This document shows positions 15,206 to 22,655 of a DNA stretch of 22,997 bases, in pieces. Each line of letters begins with the position of its first letter. Positions within the stretch are counted from its first letter, which is position 1. A program made the translations under genes and the position numbers. Source of the DNA: a virus. The notes under the pieces are model-generated. The model did no database searches, was not told the origin of the DNA, and saw only the letters and a program-made list of their open reading frames with translations. The DNA lies in the IMG/VR virus record IMGVR_UViG_3300037294_000209, positions 1 through 22,997 of that record; one strand, written 5' to 3'.

Positions 15206-16345
15206 ATGAAATTTAAAGGATTAATACCTGAACACCAAGTCCAAGACATACTTTTACCGTTACCGAGGTGGAATTATGGTGAAATTAGAGAAGGTAGAAA
15301 AGTTATAGATCCTCTTATGCACTTTGGTGCATTTGTATTAGGATACCAAAAAGACGAAATCGTAGACTTTGTTGCAGATGTACTCAAAGGCGAACGTCCT
15401 GAGCTTGGCGAAAACCAAATGTCAAAGGGCGGTGCTAACAGATTAAATCATATCAGCTTTGAATTTGCCGACAGAGTTCATGCACTAACTGGAATGAAGT
15501 CTTTTTATTCACTTAGTGGGTCCGATGCTAATGAAGGCGCTATTAAATTAGCTACTGCATACCAATGGCAAAAAGGCAACAAACATAAGAACATAGTTGT
15601 AGGGTTCAGCGACAGCTACCACGGTAGTACTATGATGACATGCAGCGTAGGCTACGAAAACTTTATGGACAATCCATTTTATACACTAGAGCCGCATCAG
15701 AATACAAGACGCATATCCAGAATCTGGGCAGAGCAAGATATAGACTGGGATAATGTGGCTGCTGTAATGATCGAACCATGTTCATACGGTTCTGCGCTGC
15801 TACCTCCTACTGATGAATGGTGGGCACACTTAGACAAACTACGCACAGACCACGATGTTGTAATTATATTTGACGATATCTTTACTGGTGGTGGTAAGAC
15901 AGGTAACTATGTAGGTTGGCATGACACTCCTATCAAGCCAGATATTTCAACTATGGGCAAAGCAATAACAGGTGGATTTTTCCCCCTAAGTATGGTATTA
16001 TATAATGAGAGAATTGAAAATGTTCTGCCTGAAGGCTTTTTCTGGGAACACGGATTTACTTACAGCTTTAGTTTAGCAGGAATAGCTAGTGCTATAAAAT
16101 ACTTAGATATTCTAGAACGTGATAACTTATTAGAAAAGCATGACGAAATAGTAGAACGTGCTATTTCAGTATTTGAAAATAACGGACACGTAGTTACTAG
16201 TAGATATGGATTAATATTTAAAGCTGCTAGAAGCGACAATAAAAAAGACAAACACTTTTATGTAATACCGATGAACGCGGGCGATGAATACTTTGAAGCA
16301 CTACAGGAGAACCTAATATGGTTTACACAGAATACGACCCACTAG
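15206..16345 (+). CDS. Class III PLP-dependent aminotransferase
   Basis: 379 residues. SGSDANE (94-100) and SDSYHG (125-130) are the phosphate- and ring-binding loops of the class III (ornithine/GABA/BioA/GSA) group; IFDDIFTGGGKTG (D213, D214) supplies the Asp that pairs with the pyridine nitrogen, and K242 in TMGKAITGGF is the Schiff-base Lys. Family members move terminal amino groups of ornithine, GABA, polyamines or lysine, or carry out mutase reactions. At 379 residues it is shorter than the usual 400-450. Its 3' end overlaps the amidinotransferase gene by 28 bases. The exact substrate cannot be read from motifs; the context suggests an amine derived from arginine or ornithine. Confidence 0.88.
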   Translation: MKFKGLIPEHQVQDILLPLPRWNYGEIREGRKVIDPLMHFGAFVLGYQKDEIVDFVADVLKGERPELGENQMSKGGANRLNHISFEFADRVHALTGMKSFYSLSGSDANEGAIKLATAYQWQKGNKHKNIVVGFSDSYHGSTMMTCSVGYENFMDNPFYTLEPHQNTRRISRIWAEQDIDWDNVAAVMIEPCSYGSALLPPTDEWWAHLDKLRTDHDVVIIFDDIFTGGGKTGNYVGWHDTPIKPDISTMGKAITGGFFPLSMVLYNERIENVLPEGFFWEHGFTYSFSLAGIASAIKYLDILERDNLLEKHDEIVERAISVFENNGHVVTSRYGLIFKAARSDNKKDKHFYVIPMNAGDEYFEALQENLIWFTQNTTH

Positions 16346-17400
16346 AAGAAGTTATTGTTGCAGATTCGTATGCAGGTGGTGACTTAGATCATTTATTTCC
16401 AAATGAGAACTTATCACAGTTTAATCAAATACTAGACGAAACAAAAGAAGACTTTGACAAATTAGCAGACTTCTTAAAAGCAGCCGGAGTTACAGTTAAG
16501 AGACCAGACGTATATCATTACGATGGTCATATCGCAATGTCAGGGTTTGATGTAAAGTTTCCAATGGGACCAACCGTTCCTAGAGACCAATACAAAGTAT
16601 TAGATAAAACTATTATCCAAACATACACTAGCTTAACTGATCGGTATTTTGATGGACTAAGTTTTTATAATATATTTTCAGAAATGTTTGACGAGGGCTA
16701 TAATTGGATTAGCCAAGCTGCTCCTCCATTAGTTCCTGTTACGCCAAGTGACATATGGTACATGCCGGGGCAAGAGCCCGGAGCTAACATTTATTATAGT
16801 AAATTAAAAGACAGAATATTATTTCACACAGCAACTATGTATCCTGTAGGTGATAAAATTATTATAGACGCCGATGGACCTGGTAGTAAAAAAGGCTACG
16901 AATGGCTTAAACGTAATTTAACAGACTTTGAATTTATAGAAAACACTAACGGGCATGCTGAAAACTACGGACATATTGATCACGGATTTCTTATGATCGA
17001 CGACGAGACAGTTTTACATGCTGGCATTGAATGGGTACCACATGCATTGCGGCATTTAAAATTAATCGATGCTGAACAATTTGTTCCTTCACCGAAGACA
17101 AAAGAATACAAAAGAAACTTCATTGCTAAAGGTGGTAGATACGAATTAGACTGGGTTGAAAATTATTTAGGTAATTGGACAGGATATAACCAAGACTGTT
17201 GCTTTGACTTTAACGTACTAGTTGTGGATAGAAACAACCTTATCTTTGGACGAAAAGTTCCAGATCTATTTAAATTCTTAAAAACACACGGAATTGATTG
17301 TCATGTATGTGACCAACGTCATATGCTGTTCTGGGAAGGTGGCATTCATTGCAGTACATTAGATACTAAAAGGCGTGGTTCTAAAAGATCAATTATTTAG
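16318..17400 (+). CDS. Amidinotransferase (arginine:glycine amidinotransferase-like)
   Basis: 360 residues. The sequence begins with a strand typical of guanidino-modifying enzymes (YTEYDPLEEVIVAD). Residues of the catalytic set are visible: the conserved GHAENYGHIDHGF block supplies the Asp and His, and C345 in GGIHCSTLDTKR is the nucleophilic Cys near the C-terminus. Family members transfer the amidino group of L-arginine to an amine acceptor, giving ornithine, as in creatine, streptomycin and cylindrospermopsin pathways; arginine deiminases are close relatives. The HCSTLDTKR context favours transferase over deiminase, but that is not certain. The start ATG at 16318 has AGGAGA upstream. One base separates it from the next small gene. 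Confidence 0.85.
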   Translation: MVYTEYDPLEEVIVADSYAGGDLDHLFPNENLSQFNQILDETKEDFDKLADFLKAAGVTVKRPDVYHYDGHIAMSGFDVKFPMGPTVPRDQYKVLDKTIIQTYTSLTDRYFDGLSFYNIFSEMFDEGYNWISQAAPPLVPVTPSDIWYMPGQEPGANIYYSKLKDRILFHTATMYPVGDKIIIDADGPGSKKGYEWLKRNLTDFEFIENTNGHAENYGHIDHGFLMIDDETVLHAGIEWVPHALRHLKLIDAEQFVPSPKTKEYKRNFIAKGGRYELDWVENYLGNWTGYNQDCCFDFNVLVVDRNNLIFGRKVPDLFKFLKTHGIDCHVCDQRHMLFWEGGIHCSTLDTKRRGSKRSII

Positions 17401-17401
17401 T

Positions 17402-17539
17402 ATGGAACAATTAACTGTACAAGATGTTATTAAGCGAGCCGGTGGAATAAAGTTAATCAACGACACCGGCATTTCTAGTGATAATAAGTACATAGTCCAT
17501 GCTGAAGACTGTATTAAAGAACAATTAGATAACTTATGA
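17402..17539 (+). CDS. 45-aa small protein between amidinotransferase and speD
   Basis: An ATG at 17402 follows the previous stop by one base and the frame runs to TGA at 17537-17539, which overlaps the speD start as ATGA. That spacing matches all neighbouring junctions and makes it a real gene despite its size. The product begins MEQLTVQDVIKRAGGIKLIN, contains a single Cys (C37), is polar and has no membrane segment. The VIKRAGGIKLINDTGIS part faintly recalls the first half of a Cro-like helix-turn-helix, but too little remains for a DNA-binding fold. It could be a regulator or subunit of the SpeD-like enzyme, or a peptide substrate for one of the tailoring enzymes; no evidence selects between these. 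Confidence 0.7.
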   Translation: MEQLTVQDVIKRAGGIKLINDTGISSDNKYIVHAEDCIKEQLDNL

Positions 17540-17907
17540 AATTACTAGAACACAAACACTTGATCATTCGTACCGAAGTTAACAACCCTCCAAGAGATGA
17601 AGTTTGGTTACAAAATTGGCTTACTGAACTAGTAGATAAAATTGGTATGAAAGTATGCCGAGGGCCTATTACTGCATATGTTGACATGCCCGGTAACGAA
17701 GGATTAACTGGCGTAGTTGTAATCGAAACTAGTCATATTGCAATACATGTATGGGACGCTGTTGAGCCAGCACTTGTGCAACTAGATGTTTACACATGTG
17801 GTGCTTTAAATAAAGACATTATTTTTGCAGAGTTAAAACAATGGGATCCTGTTAAAATTGAATGGAAATACCTAGATAGAGAATTTGGATTAAACGAAGT
17901 GAAGTAA
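17536..17907 (+). CDS. speD: S-adenosylmethionine decarboxylase-family proenzyme (pyruvoyl-dependent)
   Basis: 123 residues, normal for class 1b SpeD. The block GLTGVVVIETSHIAIHVWD, then LDVYTCG, carries S66 (pyruvoyl precursor), H71 and C88, matching S63, H68 and C83 of the Thermotoga maritima enzyme with a two-residue insert before the Cys. The residue before the processing Ser is Thr where the usual motif is Glu-Ser. The family self-cleaves to a pyruvoyl enzyme that makes decarboxylated AdoMet for spermidine synthesis; some homologues have become ornithine or arginine decarboxylases (established). No spermidine synthase is seen here, while an ornithine-releasing amidinotransferase is two genes upstream, so the substrate is open. 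Coupled by ATGA to the 45-aa gene. Confidence 0.85.
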   Translation: MKLLEHKHLIIRTEVNNPPRDEVWLQNWLTELVDKIGMKVCRGPITAYVDMPGNEGLTGVVVIETSHIAIHVWDAVEPALVQLDVYTCGALNKDIIFAELKQWDPVKIEWKYLDREFGLNEVK

Positions 17908-17920
17908 AGAAAGAAGTATT

Positions 17921-18520
17921 ATGATATTATCAATATTTGGATTACCAGTTGTTATAATTAAAAATAATGATATAAACACATTATTTTCGAACGAACTACA
18001 TGACGAAGTAATGAAGCATCTTATGCTTCCTGAAAATAAAGATGTTAGTCACCCGTACGCAAGAGGTGGACGAGTTTGTAGTACAGATCTTAATTTTACA
18101 TTAACTAGCGATAAAGCGAAACAATTTAATATACTATTAGATACACTTAAACAAACAGGAATAAAGTATGCTAATTTGTATTCAGATGCCACTGATTTAC
18201 AATTTGATAATATGTGGATTAATTTAACTTATGCAGGTTGCGAAACTAGAAATCACTGGGATAGGTATACCGAAGAAGATGAAAAAACTCTAATAATGTT
18301 ATTCTATCCTAAAGCTCCTTTGGGTGGATCAAATTTAGTTTTTATACACAACAGCAATTACGGTGATTGGCCTAGCGAATATCAAGATAGTGACGTACTT
18401 AGACTTGCTATCGAAGAAGGCGATATTGTTATTATGGACAATACTATTTTACATGCTGTAGATGCACATATGCCAAGTGAGCCTCGTATGTGTATTGCTA
18501 CTGAATTTAAGTTTGTTTAA
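17921..18520 (+). CDS. 2OG-Fe(II) oxygenase-like protein
   Basis: 199 residues. H112-W-D114 (ETRNHWDRYTEED), H178 (DNTILHAVD) and R189 (SEPRMCIATEF) complete an iron and 2OG site. The EEGDIVIMDNTILHAV strand resembles the phage oxygenase group with a GD-x-hhh-x(5)-LH pattern, and it lacks the HxxxN form of several sister genes, so it is a more distant member. It is the last gene of the aminotransferase, amidinotransferase and speD operon, 13 bases after speD with an AGAAAG-type ribosome site. Its 3' end overlaps the convergent radical SAM gene by 14 bases. It may hydroxylate the amine or guanidine product of the operon; inferred. Confidence 0.75.
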   Translation: MILSIFGLPVVIIKNNDINTLFSNELHDEVMKHLMLPENKDVSHPYARGGRVCSTDLNFTLTSDKAKQFNILLDTLKQTGIKYANLYSDATDLQFDNMWINLTYAGCETRNHWDRYTEEDEKTLIMLFYPKAPLGGSNLVFIHNSNYGDWPSEYQDSDVLRLAIEEGDIVIMDNTILHAVDAHMPSEPRMCIATEFKFV

Positions 18521-19358
18521 CTTTTTTATCAGTACCAATAAAGTCGTGTCCTATGTTATAGTTACTAGGACAAAATTTGCATTGCGGTATAGGATTAACT
18601 AAATTGTTTACAAATTTCTCAACATCATCATCGTGCGACATTGGTTGATATGCATGTGCTAACTCTTTATCTGCAACTGCAACATTAAATTGATTTAAAA
18701 AATCTGGTAATACACTTACTAATGGACATTTGTATAATTTGCCTTTATTAAGTTGATGGCAAGTTTTAAATCCACAAACATCGTGTGCTTCGTCTACATC
18801 GCTATCGTACCCCAGTGTTAGTTGCTTATTAACTAAGTCCATTGCACTAGCTCTAAATGTTTGTGACCAGTCAAGAATTACTTCAACACCGTTTTTATCA
18901 ATGAATATTCTAGACACTCTGCGAGCAGGAGCTTCTCCAGTATCAGATACGATTACATCAAGGAATGTGTTAATAAAGTCTAAAAAGCCGTCATAAAGTT
19001 TTATATCATGACATGTTATCCAAAGTGTACCATTATTCTTTGATAGTACATCATAAACATCTTGTGTTAGTTTATTAAGTGTTGACCCATTAGTAGATAT
19101 TTGTAATTTAGCAGTTGGCCATAAGTTAGATATACCTTTGAGCCATTTATTGAAATCAGGATTCAGTGTAGGCTCGCCGCCCATAAGTTGTATTATGCCA
19201 ATATCAAGTTTTTTGCTTAACAGTTCGTACTCATCTTTATAGTCGTCCCACCGCTGGTGTCCTTTGAAAGCATAATTATTAAAGCTCTGACAATGTGTAC
19301 AACTGTAATTACATACATTGGTAATGTACATTTCTGAATATTTTAAAGTAGGCTTCAT
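18507..19358 (-). CDS. Radical SAM protein with C-terminal auxiliary-cluster Cys
   Basis: 283 residues. The motif is C16-x3-C20-x2-C23 (CNYSCTHC), followed by LMGGEPTLNPDF and ISTNGS. Five Cys near the C-terminus (CGFKTC, YKCPL, CKFC) suggest a twitch-type auxiliary cluster. It ends the long minus-strand operon and joins the methyltransferase gene by an ATGA overlap, so methylation and radical chemistry may act on the same target. At 283 residues it is the smallest radical SAM protein here. Reaction unknown. Confidence 0.85.
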   Translation of the reverse strand: MKPTLKYSEMYITNVCNYSCTHCQSFNNYAFKGHQRWDDYKDEYELLSKKLDIGIIQLMGGEPTLNPDFNKWLKGISNLWPTAKLQISTNGSTLNKLTQDVYDVLSKNNGTLWITCHDIKLYDGFLDFINTFLDVIVSDTGEAPARRVSRIFIDKNGVEVILDWSQTFRASAMDLVNKQLTLGYDSDVDEAHDVCGFKTCHQLNKGKLYKCPLVSVLPDFLNQFNVAVADKELAHAYQPMSHDDDVEKFVNNLVNPIPQCKFCPSNYNIGHDFIGTDKKVKQT

Positions 19359-19960
19359 TTCTTTTTTCCAATAATCATATAGCGTGTATACATAGGAGTT
19401 TCAAATTCACCTCGCCATAGAGGTTTAACTTTACTCATACGCATAAAGTCATCTGCGTCTGTTGCACAACGTATATGTTCGGGCAAGTCAAAATAGTTAT
19501 TACTCTGTATTACAAATATTGCATCGTCTGGTTGATTACTTAACCACTGTTCGTATTGTTCTTGCGTAACGTGTTCACAGCTTGTGTTAATAACAATATT
19601 TGCAGGAGATGAATAGTCACACATATCTGCTGTTACTGCGGTAAACCGTCCTTCTATTTCTTGACGCTTGTTTACTGTACACGCTGTTTCTTCACATGTA
19701 GGGTCTATATCTACACTTGTAATATGCCTAATAGACATATCACTATTAAATAGCAGATTTGATAGTACTCCGTTCCAGCCACCAAAAATTACTATATTAG
19801 ATTTACTATAATGCGCTTTATACACTTTAGTTAATTGTTCAATGAGCCAAACTTTACTGTTGACTTGTCCTTTCCAAAAGCTTTCTAGAGTACGATAGCG
19901 ATCTTCACTGTTGCGAATAGCATCCATCCAGAATAACACATCTTGTATTTCAACTTTCAT
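19355..19960 (-). CDS. Class I SAM-dependent methyltransferase
   Basis: 201 residues. Motif I is IVIFGGWNGVLSNLL (56-70); SVDIDP (82-87) carries the acidic residues that bind the ribose of AdoMet; TADMCDY (110-116) and INTSCEHV (124-131) match motifs II/III and IV of a Rossmann-fold methyltransferase. The N-terminal 50 residues form a helical cap. It sits between two radical SAM genes (ATGA overlap downstream, 11-base overlap upstream). Target unknown; small molecule, peptide or glycan are all possible. The GGWNG form of motif I is unusual but seen in phage methyltransferases of this type as far as I recall. Confidence 0.8.
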   Translation of the reverse strand: MKVEIQDVLFWMDAIRNSEDRYRTLESFWKGQVNSKVWLIEQLTKVYKAHYSKSNIVIFGGWNGVLSNLLFNSDMSIRHITSVDIDPTCEETACTVNKRQEIEGRFTAVTADMCDYSSPANIVINTSCEHVTQEQYEQWLSNQPDDAIFVIQSNNYFDLPEHIRCATDADDFMRMSKVKPLWRGEFETPMYTRYMIIGKKK

Positions 19961-20954
19961 ACTTTACCTTTGGAAGTTTACTGTCTGCACTACTTACACA
20001 AGTAGGTGTAATACATTTAGCTGGTGCCTTAAAGAGCTCAAAGCCGCCGTCTAACGTGCCTAAGGGTTCGTCATGACAACTGTAGCTGCGCTTAACTTCA
20101 TTCTCTCTAATAACGCATCCTTGGTATCCTGCATTACAACTCCAGCCTTTGAACTTGTTGAATCCGAAGGAATTAAAGCGTTCTGCTTGGTCTATGTAAT
20201 AAATGTTACCGGCTTTGTCTTGTAATTCTACCTGTAACAACGGTATTATTTTTTTAAATTCGTCTGGGATTCTTTGAGGGAATCCTGTTTGCAACAAGTT
20301 GAGTTGTTCTTTAGTATACCCGGATACCACACGGGAGGCGGTAGGATCGGATTGGGGCTTGACAGTGACATTAATACCTCTGGCGGCAAATCGCTGTAGG
20401 CGCTCGTAAAGCTCTTCAAACATTTCTGGCACCATAACTTGATTGATCGTAACATACACTCCTGCCTTCATGAGCTGAAGACACTTATCTCCAAACTCTT
20501 GTTCATTTGCAAACTCTGCATGGTAGCTTGCTGTTATACTTCTACGTTGCAAACTGCTTGTAGATTCTAACCAGTTGTTCCACCATTTGCTTCCTGGGCT
20601 TAGATTGGTTGTCATATGAATACTCTGATACTCAGGAGCTGTATCACTACAGTAATGGTCTATAACCTTCCCAAAGTATTTATATGCAGTAGGTTCGCCT
20701 CCACTAAAACTAAAGTGAAAGTCAGTAAACCCGTTTTCTCTTGCTTGACGTTTTATTTCATCAATGGAATTTGTATATATTTCTAAACTTTGATGGTCAG
20801 GAGTGCTGCTACGAGCATAGGGCCAGCAATAGCTACAATTGTAGTTACAAAACCTAGCAAGGATCCAACTAACTGTAAACAAGTTTGTGTTCAACAGCGT
20901 CTTTTGGCCGAAGCTTGTTATATCTTCAAATGGTATGTTTTGAAAGTTACTCAT
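19950..20954 (-). CDS. Radical SAM protein with C-terminal auxiliary-cluster Cys
   Basis: 334 residues. The motif is C36-x3-C40-x2-C43 (CNYNCSYC), then FSGGEPTAY and MTTN. The C-terminal block GWSCNAG...YSCHDE...KCITPTCVSSAD lines up with that of the 9676-10596 protein (GWTCNAG...ATCRVG...TCTRTWCTCAAD), so the two are paralogues on opposite strands. About 20270-20410 has more C-ending codons (GTC, CCC, TCC, ACC, GCC) than the rest of the window. It overlaps the upstream gene by ATGA and the methyltransferase by 11 bases. Peptide or amino acid modification is the usual role of this type; not proven here. Confidence 0.85.
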   Translation of the reverse strand: MSNFQNIPFEDITSFGQKTLLNTNLFTVSWILARFCNYNCSYCWPYARSSTPDHQSLEIYTNSIDEIKRQARENGFTDFHFSFSGGEPTAYKYFGKVIDHYCSDTAPEYQSIHMTTNLSPGSKWWNNWLESTSSLQRRSITASYHAEFANEQEFGDKCLQLMKAGVYVTINQVMVPEMFEELYERLQRFAARGINVTVKPQSDPTASRVVSGYTKEQLNLLQTGFPQRIPDEFKKIIPLLQVELQDKAGNIYYIDQAERFNSFGFNKFKGWSCNAGYQGCVIRENEVKRSYSCHDEPLGTLDGGFELFKAPAKCITPTCVSSADSKLPKVKYES

Positions 20955-21997
20955 TTTCTACTATCGTATAACGCTTTAGAGCATAATTTAACACAAGTTA
21001 GGCATTTATTCTTTCCTTGCCAAAAGTCTGGCATTTTTTTAAATAAATTTTCGTTAGTGTTTAAGACAGCATCGTGGCAGTTAGGCACGCCTACAGTTTT
21101 TAATATAGTCTTTGTGTTGTCTACACTTAAATTTCTAAGATAATGAATTGGTAATTTTTCTTCCACTGGTTGTTCAATATATTCACCGCCTATCCAACAG
21201 CAAGGAAATATATTACCATAAGGATCTATATAAACACCTTTCTCAGTTACGCACTTAGGCTCAATTATTGCTGATTCAACTGCTGCGTTACGCACCGCTG
21301 GGTCTACAAGTGCATTTAAACTATTATTAGGAGTTTTTTTAAACCTTTCTGTTTGTGCAGGAGCAATAGTGTATTCTACATTACCATTGTTATCGTGTAC
21401 TTCAAACTCTTTCATTTCGTAAAATCGTGTAGTACTTACAAAGTTTACTTCTTGTACACCTAATGATAATAGATAACTTTCTAATTCATCTACTTCGTGC
21501 TCGTTATGTTCAAACACTAAGCTATCAACACGGGCAATGCCTCCTGCATCGCAGAATGCTTTTAAGTTTTCGATCACTTTATCAAATTTTGTATTCTTAC
21601 GGTATAATTCGTGTTTGCCTTTAAATCCATCAACAGCAAACGCAACATCAATATTATGCTGTGCTAGTTTTGCCCACCATGCAGGATTACGCATGCCGCC
21701 GTTAGTATGTATTCCTAGCCGAACTGTAGGATTACATTCGCGTACATAAGAATATATTTCTAAGCAGTCTTTTGCAAATGCCGGATCGCCATAGTTACCA
21801 CAACTATAAAAGTTATCCAACTGTGATAAAAACTGTTTAGGAAACCAATCTTTAAATTGTGTAATACTTATATCGCCATTACGAATAAAAGGTCGAGTGG
21901 CTCCGCCGTGGCTGTTTCTGGCACACATTGGGCATTGTGCCTGGCATTTATCAGTTAGTTCAATGTGTACTGTTTTAATGTCACTTACAAGTTGCAT
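20951..21997 (-). CDS. Radical SAM/SPASM-type protein
   Basis: I take ATG 21997 (348 residues) because AGGAGAGGT at 22001-22009 is the best ribosome site in the window and fits it; an in-frame ATG at 22021 has none. The motif is C18-x3-C22-x2-C25 (CQAQCPMC). The C-terminal region has KCVTEKGVYIDPYGNIFPCCW, then VPNC and KCLTCVKLC, a seven-or-more-Cys layout like a SPASM domain that holds one or two auxiliary [4Fe-4S] clusters. The GxYSCGNYGDP segment after the motif is the type seen in SPASM enzymes. It overlaps the glycosyltransferase gene by 17 bases. Confidence 0.86.
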   Translation of the reverse strand: MQLVSDIKTVHIELTDKCQAQCPMCARNSHGGATRPFIRNGDISITQFKDWFPKQFLSQLDNFYSCGNYGDPAFAKDCLEIYSYVRECNPTVRLGIHTNGGMRNPAWWAKLAQHNIDVAFAVDGFKGKHELYRKNTKFDKVIENLKAFCDAGGIARVDSLVFEHNEHEVDELESYLLSLGVQEVNFVSTTRFYEMKEFEVHDNNGNVEYTIAPAQTERFKKTPNNSLNALVDPAVRNAAVESAIIEPKCVTEKGVYIDPYGNIFPCCWIGGEYIEQPVEEKLPIHYLRNLSVDNTKTILKTVGVPNCHDAVLNTNENLFKKMPDFWQGKNKCLTCVKLCSKALYDSRK

Positions 21998-22655
21998 CAA
22001 ACCTCTCCTGTAACCATTCAAAGTTATTTATAAGGTTAAGATCCGCCATATTAGATAACCCAAACTCCCTGCCAGCAATAGCGCCAGCGATAGCGAAATT
22101 ACCACAGCGTCTCTCACTGCCTTTTCTACACCAGATATCAAGTCTACCTTTGGTTTCTTCTACATTCTGCCTGTCAATTATATTACTTGCAAGTTTTGCA
22201 CATTCTCTAAATGCACTGCGCCATGTGCTAAATTCATCTGTATTAAATGCAGTGATATTACTAACTTCTTCCATAAGCACAAATTTATCACTAATACTAG
22301 TAGTCATGTCTGTCTTACTTGTCTCCATGTTTACAGTTGCTAATCTCGGAAATAATTTTACTCCACCGTATCCGTATTCTAAATCATTAATAGGATTTTT
22401 ACTACGCCATACGTGAACAGCATCTCTGTCATCTCGATGTGGCATATAACTAAAATCAAAATCATCTACAATAATTGCGTCAGCATCAACAATCCATATC
22501 ATTTGAGTAAATGCCTTCTTTGCTGCTTCGATATGTGCTTGATGTATCCCTTTAACTCCATGCACACGTATAGCCCAAGGCATTCGTGCTTTTAATATAT
22601 TCCAATTTTCATCTGCTTGAACTTCGTTATAACTTATAAAAATTACATCATACAT
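21981..22655 (-). CDS. GT-A-like glycosyltransferase
   Basis: 224 residues from ATG 22655, chosen because it gives an 8-base overlap (ATGTATGA) with the upstream stop; ATG 22667 is an alternative. The N-terminus MYDVIFISYNE is the first strand of a GT-A nucleotide-sugar fold, and MIWIVDADAIIVDDFDF (about 51-67) carries a DxD-type metal motif. Such proteins are frequent in marine T4-like phages. It would transfer a sugar to an unknown acceptor such as a virion protein, host glycan or island product. No membrane anchor is visible. Confidence 0.7.
   Translation of the reverse strand: MYDVIFISYNEVQADENWNILKARMPWAIRVHGVKGIHQAHIEAAKKAFTQMIWIVDADAIIVDDFDFSYMPHRDDRDAVHVWRSKNPINDLEYGYGGVKLFPRLATVNMETSKTDMTTSISDKFVLMEEVSNITAFNTDEFSTWRSAFRECAKLASNIIDRQNVEETKGRLDIWCRKGSERRCGNFAIAGAIAGREFGLSNMADLNLINNFEWLQERFDATCK

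Noticed and set aside
17402-17539. Helix-turn-helix (Cro-like) reading of the 45-aa protein
   Set aside because: Only the first helix-like segment resembles the pattern; no convincing recognition helix, so no regulator is claimed.
20790-21143. 117-codon plus-strand open frame
   Set aside because: Antisense to two radical SAM genes with intact Cys motifs; composition not protein-like.
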